From: Dendrolimus kikuchii
Lineage: Eukaryota > Arthropoda > Insecta > Lepidoptera > Lasiocampidae
Assembly: GCA_019925095.2 (NCBI GenBank)
Contig: CM034402.1
Location: forward strand, 5,591,501-5,655,500
Direction of reading: 5' to 3'
Length of the DNA stretch: 64,000 nucleotides
The notes beneath the pieces were generated by a model. It ran no database searches. It saw only the letters and a program-made list of their open reading frames with translations, and had not been told where the DNA came from. The translations under genes were made by a program, and so were the position numbers. Every line of letters begins with the position of its first letter. Position 1 is the stretch's first letter. Shown piece by piece: positions 55,798 through 64,000 of the stretch.

Positions 55798-56114
55798 TAA
55801 GGTAAGGAAAGGAACGCTCCGGTGGTTCGGGCATGTGGAAAGAATGCATGATGAAAGAATGACTAAACAGATATACAATGCAAAAGTGGATGGATGCAGA
55901 AGTCGTGGAAGGCCACGACACACCCATGATCAAATTGATCGTGTACTAGCAGAAGCTGATGTCAGGAGCCTTAAGAACAGACGAGCGTGCATGACAAGAG
56001 TTATGAATGTCAAAGAAGCAAGTGAGGTGTGTAAGAATAAGCCTAAATGGCGCTCTGTTGTTCGTGCCTACCCCGCAAAGGAACTGGCGTGAAGTTATGT
56101 ATGTATGTATGTAT
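55798..56114 (+). mobile_element. RTE family B insertion, 317 bp
   Basis: Frame 55835-56092 starts MERMHDERMTKQIYNAK and ends PAKELA, with a one-codon-length deletion (ttc) in the HT.FHDQ region. (gtat)n tail. 'gtatagaattaagg' at 55784-55797 and 56115-56128 is a perfect 14-base target duplication. Confidence 0.9.
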
Positions 56115-56128
56115 GTATAGAATTAAGG

Positions 56129-57944
56129 CTTTCTAAATAAAGATACATACGATAGACGTAGAAGAACAGACATATAAAAGAGCCTAAAAGCGTACTAGAA
56201 AACACACTTAGTTCTAAAAGAGCTGCTCACCAATGTCCCTGTCTATGTTAGGAGTGACGCCTGGCCTAGGGTCAGTATTCATTTTTTTTTATCGACAAAC
56301 CGGTACCAGCGCGATAACAGATTGGAACTACAGTGATACAACAGGAAAAATACTCTCGATTCTTTATTGTTCAAGAATATTTAACCGGCTCGAAACGGAC
56401 TGACACCGGAGCGAGAATGAACCGTAACCGGCATCATAGTGTGAATCAAGCCTCATTGTTCTAGAATGCCGAAAATATTAGATTCATAAATCTAATATCG
56501 AAATATTGGTGACAACACGACGTTGCACCCTGAAAACAATAAATAACAAAAGCAGTATCATTAATTAATAACAGTTGACATGCTTTAAACGATGTAACAA
56601 CTCTTCCGTGATAGGATCTAGCCGTCTCGTTTTCACTCTTCATGAAGTGTACTAGTCTGAGTGAAAGGAAGTTCTGTTTACGTATTACGAGATAGAAAAC
56701 ATGATACGACGGTTATATCCATTAAAGGAGAATCTAATTACTATGTTCGCCATATATGATGCTGAACTATTCTGTCGTAGGTATAGGGACATGAGGAAAT
56801 GTACTAGTAGGTTAGTCTCAGACTCTCAGTAAGGCTTTTGTTACAAATACTGACTTTGTCACAAAATATTTGTTATATAACAAGATTGTATTGGGAGTAA
56901 TTGGGAGCAATTTTATGCGATATTCTTCTGACAGAATACAAGAAGTAGGTAATAAAAGTGATATTCAGTTTGTTTATTTTATTTTGATTACAAATCTACG
57001 ATGTACCCTGCAGCAGGGAACAAATTATAGACAATAAATAATCGACAAAACTGACGTGTCGCGCGGTCCCATAAAGACTCCTATATTTAAGAATAATTTT
57101 AATTATGAATTATTATAGCAACAGCCATTGAATACCAGATAGCGTTTTCCGGCAGTATAATAGTACATACAAATAAATGTTCTATGCATATTTTTCTTAT
57201 CCAACTTGATGAGATATGGTGACCTATTATTGAGAACCCCGTTAATGTACTATATCGCTTTCGTTGACAAGCAGACATGGAATAATGATGAAAAAACCTA
57301 CACCACGCAATCAAAGATCGGCATACTGCATATCATATTTTATCTAACCACGGCGCCTGAGTGACTGGAAGAACTTCCCTTTGCTGTAAATAAACAAATG
57401 CTACATCAGCCACTCACTATTTCATTCTTCGTCTCTCTAGTAAAGCTCGCTCTTTCATGTCAGCAGACTATCCATCCAGGCGGATTATCAAAGGCATCGG
57501 TTTTCGAATAAGTATAATCGTTCTAGAGTAAGAGCTTGGATATATTCAAACTTATGACCACCGTAACAGTCTGTCACAGCACCTGCACAATCGCAGGTGC
57601 TTCCGTGACCTAGACAAGCACGATGACCTCGAGGCATCCGACCGTGCGAAGGGTTCGGTCAGCGTATCCGCCAATATCCTGTATTGTAGTAATTTTTTAC
57701 CGGTTACACATTCAAATAACATTTATGAGAATTTATTTACACTTATCAGAAAATATTGTTCCATGTGTACATTCAGTATGAAAAGTAAAATCCAACTGCA
57801 GTGGATATTACTAACTGCTAGAATGTTAGTATGTTTTATACTACTTACTATAAATCGATTCCTTCCTTCTTCACAGCCTTAGAAGTAATCCGATCGTTAT
57901 GAAATTATTTTCACGGAATCGATGTACGAAGAATACATAACTAA
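56129..57944. other. Long unrecognised stretch with one hairpin
   Basis: The only structure seen is a hairpin at 57573-57609: 'agcacctgc', loop acaatc, 'gcaggtgct', extended by gtcac/gtgac across a small bulge. It sits in a GC-richer block (57560-57680). No gene recognised. Confidence 0.5.
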
Positions 57945-58395
57945 AAAAATTGCATGTGTGTGTGCAGTTCACACGCAGTAAAAGTGAATTTTCAGAGAAT
58001 ATACTCACAGATAATTCTTCTCTAATTTTTATTAATATAAATATAATTCCTTTAGCCTACATCCGTCAACATATTATAATTCAAAATAAACTTTTTAAGT
58101 ATCACTTTAAATTTTTCACTCTTAGCTTAAAAATATTGTTTTTTTTTTAAAGTTGAAGTCAGTTAAATTTCGGTCCAAACTGGACCTATGTTAAATCATC
58201 GGTCTTATTGACTCTCTAATCTGTGCTGCACAATCTAAAACTCGTATCTTATTCTCTCGCAGGCTTAGTCCTATAGATTTATATGATTATCTCTTTTTAG
58301 TGTCGCTTTTTCGTTTCATCGGGTTTTTAATCACAACGATTCTATAGAAATTTCACTTCGAAAACTACGTGGAAAGCTCTAATGATAAATAAATT
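57945..58395 (+). mobile_element. Dispersed repeat W, copy 3
   Basis: Opens 'tgtgtgcagttcacacgcag' and closes with 'ctttttcgtttcatcggg', 'gaaatttcacttcgaaaa'. 300 bp between the blocks, against 80 bp in copy 2; either copy 3 has an insert or copy 2 a deletion. Confidence 0.55.
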
Positions 58396-58466
58396 GGATT
58401 TTTGACAGTAACGTAACAACTTGTTCTTTTCGGTGCAACTAATGTGCCATACCTATGTATCCACTA

Positions 58467-58610
58467 ATGGCCGGTTCCTATATCTTACTATTCATTCACA
58501 TGCCTTACCATCGTTAAATTTTTTCATTATTATTATGGAGCTTATGCCAAATTTTAACCAATAGTAGGGCAGGGCAAATGAACGGCCTGTATGATATAAG
58601 AACCGGCCAT
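58467..58610. mobile_element. MITE N, copy 3
   Basis: Ends 'atggccggttcctatatctt' and complement 'atggccggttcttatatc'. 144 bp, core as in copy 2. Confidence 0.75.
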
Positions 58611-58952
58611 AAATCAGTTTAACGATAAATTCAGTCATCAATATTAAAAGTTAATGAACCATTATCTGACTGCGAGCGGTGGGGATGGACTCCGCAACTA
58701 AATACATCCTTTTCAAAACAACACGAGTAAGGTTAAACGTTCGATATCTGATCAATGAATTGTCTTTATGATTCCGAACTCAATTCAGCCTTCGTCGCGT
58801 TTAAGATAATTGGCCTGTTTGTATGACAAATGAGTCGATCAAGTTGAAAGTCAATGCGAGCTGCGAAGACCGCTGCTTTATACGGCAATGGAATGCTTGC
58901 CCGCGCGCAGACAGGTGTTTCCGACAACGTAATTATTGCAAGCCGTGGTAGT
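58611..58952. other. No recognised feature
   Basis: Nothing supportable. Confidence 0.4.
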
Positions 58953-59090
58953 TTAAGCCAACATTACACGGTTCATTTCTATATTTCAATTTGGACTAAC
59001 TAAACACAAATGTGATTAATTCAATGTCACTGCAAACCGTGACGTCCTTTCACCCAAATTGATTCAATTTAGTTGATCCGTATTATATTC
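58953..59090. mobile_element. MITE M, short full copy
   Basis: 'taagccaacattacacggtt', 'tttcaatttgga' at the left; 'ttgattcaatttagttgatc', 'cgtattatattcg' at the right. Confidence 0.6.
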
Positions 59091-59094
59091 GAAT

Positions 59095-59200
59095 TAGTGG
59101 GCAACGCACTTAATACTCGCGTTTTAATAACACGGGATCGTTCGTACCTTGCCTGGGCATCTATTAGGCGGTTTTCTGATTTATTAAAATATTTGTTACA
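59095..59200 (+). mobile_element. Ancient SINE C-like fragment
   Basis: 'gcaacgcacttaatactcgc', 'gggatcgttcgta' and 'ggcggttttctgatttatt' follow the SINE C order with many changes. Confidence 0.35.
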
Positions 59201-59334
59201 CTTACCATAAGTATGGAATTTATGTCAAAGAGTAAAGCAAACTACTGGCTACAACGATATAAGAAGCAGTTGATAACATTATAATCATGTAACAAATCGT
59301 CGCAGCTTTATAAATTTTGCACGAGCGTACATAC

Positions 59335-59837
59335 TGTTACGAGTTTAGCGGGACTCGAATTAAAATGTCGTTAGAATTACTATAGAGTTTATTAGAACTA
59401 TACAAACACGTATAACATAGGTACAAATATAACCGAACACAAGAAGTCCAAACGAAATGCAGAAGATCGTACTTCAATAAAACGGGCAAAGTCCGTCACT
59501 TATTAGATTCCCGATTGTAGTACACACGTCTCGCTTAGCTGGTGATTCTCACTCGACTAACTCCTCCCTCAATCGGGTCATTGCTTTCTACTGCACAAAT
59601 GCAATATGTCCGCCCAGCAGCGTCGACCTAATTTCCTAGAATCAGCTTGTAATTTAAATCCGTAACACCTGGCTAATGATTACAATACAACAATAGGCCG
59701 TATGCCAATAAGTAAACAAAAGAAGATGACCATAAAAGAATTTCAATGTTATTAGTTCAAATGTCGACGGGTAATAAATGTGCTTTGTGTCAGATATGCA
59801 GGTGGATTTTGTGTTTGTCGGGACCTGAGTTGTAACA
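59335..59837 (-). mobile_element. Solo LTR, copy 2 (503 bp)
   Basis: TGTTAC ... GTAACA termini with ATAC on both sides (59331-59334, 59838-59841). Opposite orientation to the other two LTRs. AATAAA is kept (59388-59393 on minus) but the TATAAA position reads TAGAAA, so its promoter is probably dead. Confidence 0.8.
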
Positions 59838-60470
59838 ATACTTATGACGTCATTAGTACGTACAAGTAAAAGGAATCAAATAGTGCAATTACTATCGTTC
59901 AATCAGTAATTAAAATAATTGCTATCATCATGTATTATTACGAGATGTTATTTTAACGCCTGTTAACATGTTTATTGTGTAGTAATACTACGACAAAAAA
60001 ATTGAAAGACTCCAAGTTTAACAGTTTCACCACGTTAATCAAAACGAATTTTTACAAAACATTTGTTTGCTTGTATCAAAAAACAACCTAACATACTTAA
60101 TAAGATTGATTACTTGTGTTATGCAACTTTTTTGTAGTATTGTATGTCATGAGAAGAATTTATAACATAGTAGAATTGTATTATCATACTAATACTGTAT
60201 CATAAGGCCTGAATGCCTACCGGCTTTGAACGTTTGCATCACGATGCGAATATTAAGAGCGAATAAAAAGGCTAGTAAGCAATTACCTTCTAATTAGATG
60301 AATAACCGTGATAAATGTAGAAATCACGTCGGAACTTACCTGCAACAAATACAATTACAAATTAAACTTCAAAAATCACATCTTACTTAAAAAACTCATA
60401 TAACAGATTACAGCGAGACTTAAAGAAGCTAAATCGTGACCCTACTAGTATAAAAATTATAAAATAACAT
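59838..60470. other. No recognised feature
   Basis: AT-rich. Confidence 0.4.
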
Positions 60471-60728
60471 AATAACAGCCCATAAATGTCCCACTGCTGG
60501 GCTCGAGCCTCCCATTATTAGCGGCTCGGCAGGTTTGACACATCGGTTATCTCCACGTGCAGGTTGCATCACGATGTTTTCCTTCACCGTGGTTAGCACG
60601 TGGTAATTGTAACAATATGCACATTAGGTCAGAAAACTGGCTAAGTGTTGCATGCGTTCCGGCCAGGCTTGAACACGCGTCCTTTGAGTTTGGGACGCGT
60701 GCGCTAGCCGTTAACGCTACCACGACTT
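60471..60728 (-). mobile_element. tRNA-headed SINE C
   Basis: Minus copy with tail 'cagcccataaatgtcccact', B box region 'ggccaggcttgaac' and head 'ctaccacgac'. About 35 bases are missing after 'gagcctcccattatta'. Confidence 0.75.
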
Positions 60729-60812
60729 GAAACAAAAATGTATAAATTCTTATAAAATATGTATTAACGTCCGCCTGCAGCGGAGGAGACTAAGACTTCA
60801 GGCTACGGCTGG

Positions 60813-61037
60813 TTAGGGCTCCAGAGACAGGAACCGCCTCACAATGCGTGCCGTGCTCAGAAGAACTGCATTCTGTATCTGACCCTTAACCCATTTACCA
60901 AACGAGAGCCTTTCTAGATGTCGGTCGAGACTCTTTGCCAACACACCGTTAACGGACACCGGTATCGGTATGATGATCGTTGACTCCATATCGCATATGG
61001 CAGTAATCTCGTGCGCGAGGTCAAGGTACGTATTTCG
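60813..61037 (-). mobile_element. LINE C-terminus, open 75-codon frame
   Basis: Minus frame reads NTYLDLAHEITAICDMEST, IIIPIPVSVNGVLAKSLDRH, LERLSFGKWVKGQIQNAVLL and STARIVRRFLSLEP stop. IVP..VS..G...KSL ... Q.AV.L.TARIVR.FL is the C-terminal end of a LINE polyprotein group common in moths. Different from families B, E and L. No stop inside, but 5'-truncated. Confidence 0.7.
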
Positions 61038-61623
61038 TTAATTTATCATATTCCGCTTTTACGAGATTACAGTCGTGTGGAATACTTATATCAACGAACA
61101 TCGTACGTCTCGCAGATCGATCTATTGTTAACAATGACAGGCTTATTGACCACTATGATTAAGCCTCATATTATGTGGCCTAATAACACAGGTCTACAAA
61201 AAATAAATTGCACGTGCTATATGTCAGACTATGATTTTCTCGGGTATTTTTTCCTGTTGAACTCGAATCAGTCAAAATTGAAGATCTTTTGAATTATCTC
61301 GTTTATTTGCACCTTGACACCCAATTCTGACTTCATGCCGGGGGGAAAAATACACACACAACTTTTTGAAATGAAACTTCTATATAAACGGGAGGTGTTA
61401 GGATTTTTCTGTCACGAAAAAGCGTTACGGCCGCTTGGAGGAGCGGCATAAAATTAGACTAGACGTGGTGAGAGGCGGCATAATTTTAGAGTATACTATT
61501 GATGCGTTTTCTGGTTCCGGATCGATTTTTTTTTTGTTTGATAAAATAAAATATGTTTAAATAAAAAATGCGTTCATTAAAATGTACCTAAACTAACCAA
61601 ATCATAATTTGCAGTAAACCTGC
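61038..61623. other. No recognised feature
   Basis: A 'ggcggcataattttag'-like motif occurs twice near 61440-61490; nothing else. Confidence 0.4.
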
Positions 61624-61791
61624 GAAAAATCGAAATCTGTGCTGGGAGACATAGTAGAAGTGAAACTTCAACGGACAAGTGGAAAAACGAATGGCAACGG
61701 ATTAGTGGCAGTTATCCATTGCCATTCGTTTTTCCACTTGTCCGTTGAAGTTTCACTTCTACTATGTGTCCCAGCAAACATTTCGATTTTT
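61624..61791. mobile_element. Long near-perfect hairpin
   Basis: 61641-61697 and 61719-61775 are inverted and agree at 56 of 57 positions (one g/c difference near the outer end), around a 21-base loop. Pairing continues outward over 'aaaaatcgaaat'. No coding. Either a fold-back MITE or a recently inverted duplication. Confidence 0.85.
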
Positions 61792-61851
61792 TTAGTGGAC
61801 CTGTGAAATTAATATACAGTTTCAAAAGTTAATAGGTGAAAATCATAAAAA

Positions 61852-61980
61852 AAAGAAAGAAAGAAAGACTTTATTTGAAGTAATACCAACGTTTACATTC
61901 CTTATACATTATTATACAAAGAGCATATATTGAGAATTTGTATGCCGCATTTTCAGTAAACAAGGAATTATATCCGAAAC
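61852..61980 (-). mobile_element. LINE 3' UTR with (CTTT)n tail
   Basis: Minus strand: 'gcggcatacaaattctcaat', 'ggtattacttcaaataaagt' (AATAAA) and 'ctttctttctttcttttttt'. Tetranucleotide tail right after the poly-A signal is LINE-like. Clade unknown. Confidence 0.45.
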
Positions 61981-62054
61981 AACGCTGATTTTCACAGCAA
62001 ACTTTAAAAATCAAATAAAAGCCATTATTTTATTACATTATACAATATTATTAT

Positions 62055-62548
62055 ATACTACTAATGGTCTCGACAGACGTTGTCCTGTCCTGAAATAATA
62101 AAAATCTAGAATCCGAATCCAGCGCCAAGTATATTGTTTAGATTCATGGGTTACATTATTAAAGTTTTAGTAGGGATCCCTAATTTTTATACAGCCTATA
62201 TTAATCAGGGATAATGTATCATTCGAATAGTGAATTCAGCGTGGACGTAACTACGTTCAAAGTCCCACGCTCTTCCTGCCATAAGCGCGGGGCACATGGG
62301 AGGAGGGTGGTTTTAGTGGAGTATTGAGTCTTCGAGTCTCCACAGAAGCCGGCGATTTGACTCTGGTGCCCATTCGTAGTGTCACCTCTCGTCGCTTTGG
62401 TCTAATCCCTAGTAAAGGACCCGGCAGTGTGCGAAATGCATTTCCCCGCCTCAAAAAAAAATCATTCGAACAGTGAAAGAATTTTGAAATCTGTCAAGTA
62501 GTTTTTGGGTTTATTCGTTACAAACACGAAAATACAAATCTTTCTTCT
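62055..62548 (-). mobile_element. Helitron remnant with a nested K element
   Basis: 62060-62160 ('cagacgttgtcctgtcctga', 'tccgaatccagcgccaag') and 62462-62548 ('tctgtcaagtagtttttgg', 'tattcgttacaaac') are the two halves of the 47931/52704 Helitron family, separated by about 300 bp. The CTAG end is mutated. Confidence 0.55.
62255..62460 (+). mobile_element. Family K retroelement tail (insert)
   Basis: 'gataagcg'-type opening, 'gtggttttagtgg', 'ggtctaatccctagtaaagg', 'acccggcagtgtgcg' and 'tttccccgcctc' then nine A. Related to 52063-52185 (minus). The start shares a motif with repeat J. Confidence 0.5.
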
Positions 62549-62557
62549 TTATAATAT

Positions 62558-63017
62558 TGTTACAACTTGGCCAAAATTCCACGAAGCACACCGGCATGCC
62601 ATAAAGTATGGTTTTATTACCCTCTGCATTTGGAGTTTTGTGTTTAAAATTTGCAATTAGACAATAGCCTATTGTTATTGTACTTGTTTATGGCCGTCGA
62701 AGCTTGCCAGGTGTGCGGGATTAACTCGGCGAACGCGATCCTTTGTTCTATTATACAGTTTAGTATAAAACAATGCCCGAACGGAGGGGTGGGGCAGTCA
62801 AGCGACGACTACGATACGAGTAAGACGTGTGTAGTACTTTCATCTAGCGATATAGTGACAGACTTTTCGCGTGTACAAAATCGTGCTGTTTATACAGTGT
62901 GAACTGTTTGCATCTAGTTTTATTTGTACCTGTTTTATACGTGTTTGTATAGTTATAATAAACTCTATAGTAATTCCAACGGCATTTATTTTTATTTCGA
63001 GTCCCACACCTGTAACA
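62558..63017 (+). mobile_element. Solo LTR, copy 3 (460 bp)
   Basis: TGTTAC ... GTAACA, flanked by ATAT (62554-62557, 63018-63021). TATAAA at 62764 and AATAAA at 62957. Inserted in the tail of the Helitron remnant. The 83-codon frame inside is a chance frame. Confidence 0.8.
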
Positions 63018-63217
63018 ATATTAATATAAATAAAAGTTTGTAGTAAGATTTTCCCAAGTAAAAGAGATGATAAAAAAATTCAAAGGCATATTTAAAGGTG
63101 TACATTAGAAAAATCTTGAATTACTCGTTTCTTTGTTTAAATAAAAAAATAACATCATGTTAAAAAAACATCCGGTTGATTCACACTTTTAATATTACCA
63201 AAAGGTAACATACGACG

Positions 63218-63508
63218 ATTACAATTTCCTGCGGCCGGGCGGCCTGTCGTAAGAGGCGACAAAACAACCCATAGCCAGGTAGTAGGGTATTTACTCGACT
63301 GGATGGCGACCACCCCTGGTCTAGAGTATGCCGCCATAACAACCTTGTGTTGTGTTCCGGCATTAGTGACCAGGTTCCAGTCTCCCTTAAGAGAGCAGCA
63401 GCGCATTTGTAGCACCTTTGGTGTTGCAAATGTCCATAGGCGATGGTAACCGCTTCCCATCAAGTGGGCCGTCTGCCTGTCTGTTGCACTCCTGCAATAA
63501 AAAAAAAA
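63218..63508 (+). mobile_element. SINE-like unit A, copy 6
   Basis: Begins near 'attacaatttcctgcggccg' (first 30 bases of the unit missing) and ends 'cactcctgcaat' plus ten A. The 137-codon minus frame is antisense to it. Confidence 0.7.
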
Positions 63509-63707
63509 CATGTAAATAAGAATCTGTATTAAAGATAAGAAAAATAAGAGAAAATCAATGGACTCCATAAATTTATCTAAAGAAGTAAAGAAAAAATTAA
63601 AGAACTATCTTCTGCCCTGTCTCATGACGAAGGAGCGTTTAATTAAAAAAACATTAGTGTTACTACCAACGTTATTGTAATACACGATCGAAGCCATGTG
63701 AAAAGGG

Positions 63708-63979
63708 TAATAACAGTCCATAAACGTCCCACTGTTGGGCTCGGGCCTCCCACTATAGGAAAAATCGAGAATAAAGCCGCCACGCTTGTCCAAGGCGGCT
63801 TGGCAGGTTTCACACATCTGTTATCTCGATGTGCATGTTTTATCACGTTGCTTTCATTCACAGTTCTTAGTACGTGTTAATTGTAACAATAAGCACATTA
63901 GGTCAGAAAACTGCTCAATATTCGAACCCGCGCCCTTTGAGTTTGGGACGCGTGCGCTAGCCAATACGCTACCACGACT
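63708..63979 (-). mobile_element. tRNA-headed SINE C
   Basis: Minus copy: tail 'aacagtccataaacgtccca', 'catctgttatctcgatgtgc', 'ttaattgtaacaataagcac', then head 'gtgcgctagcc' and 'ctaccacgac'. The piece between 'aaaactg' and the B box is shortened. Confidence 0.75.
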
Positions 63980-64000
63980 AGGAAACGCGTAAGCTAAAAC

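Overview
The window reads as non-coding genomic DNA of an insect, most probably a moth or butterfly. It is AT-rich, has no operon-like gene packing, and consists almost entirely of dispersed elements whose ends match types common in Lepidoptera: RTE-, CR1- and Jockey-like LINE 3' ends, tRNA-headed SINEs, short Helitrons with A^T insertion sites and CTAG ends, TA- or TTA-flanked MITEs, and solo LTRs. I found no host protein gene, no genuine tRNA or rRNA gene, no CRISPR array and no bacterial feature. Nearly all longer open frames are chance frames across repeats. The only recognisable protein-coding signal is decayed or 5'-truncated reverse transcriptase C-termini.

Layout. 0-10 kb: LINE tails, a TA-flanked MITE, two small Helitrons, a LINE C-terminus followed by a SINE-like unit, and a palindrome made of two RTE tails. 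10-25 kb: a SINE split by an RTE insertion, a GC-rich repeat with a perfect hairpin, a solo LTR, more SINE-like units, and a cluster of MITEs (21.8-24 kb). 24-41 kb: five very similar 5'-truncated RTE insertions flanked by 10-14 bp duplications (fully within 24-56 kb), and a TA-flanked element with about 120 bp inverted ends split by a complete 1358 bp Helitron, which itself holds a (CTGT)16 tract and an 8-nt array. At 38.4-39.1 kb and again at 45.6-46.1 kb a LINE 3' end and a MITE meet at the same junction. 41-64 kb: GC-rich repeats, three Helitrons, MITEs, two further solo LTRs, a near-perfect 57 bp hairpin, and SINEs up to the window end.

These elements do not cooperate as a pathway. What the window records is a history of insertion: LINE in MITE, RTE in SINE, Helitron in MITE, SINE in a Helitron-like repeat, LTR in Helitron remnant. 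Family letters (A to Z) are labels I made here to link copies inside the window; they are not database names. Family assignment comes from reading alone, so element boundaries without a visible target duplication are approximate to some tens of bases.
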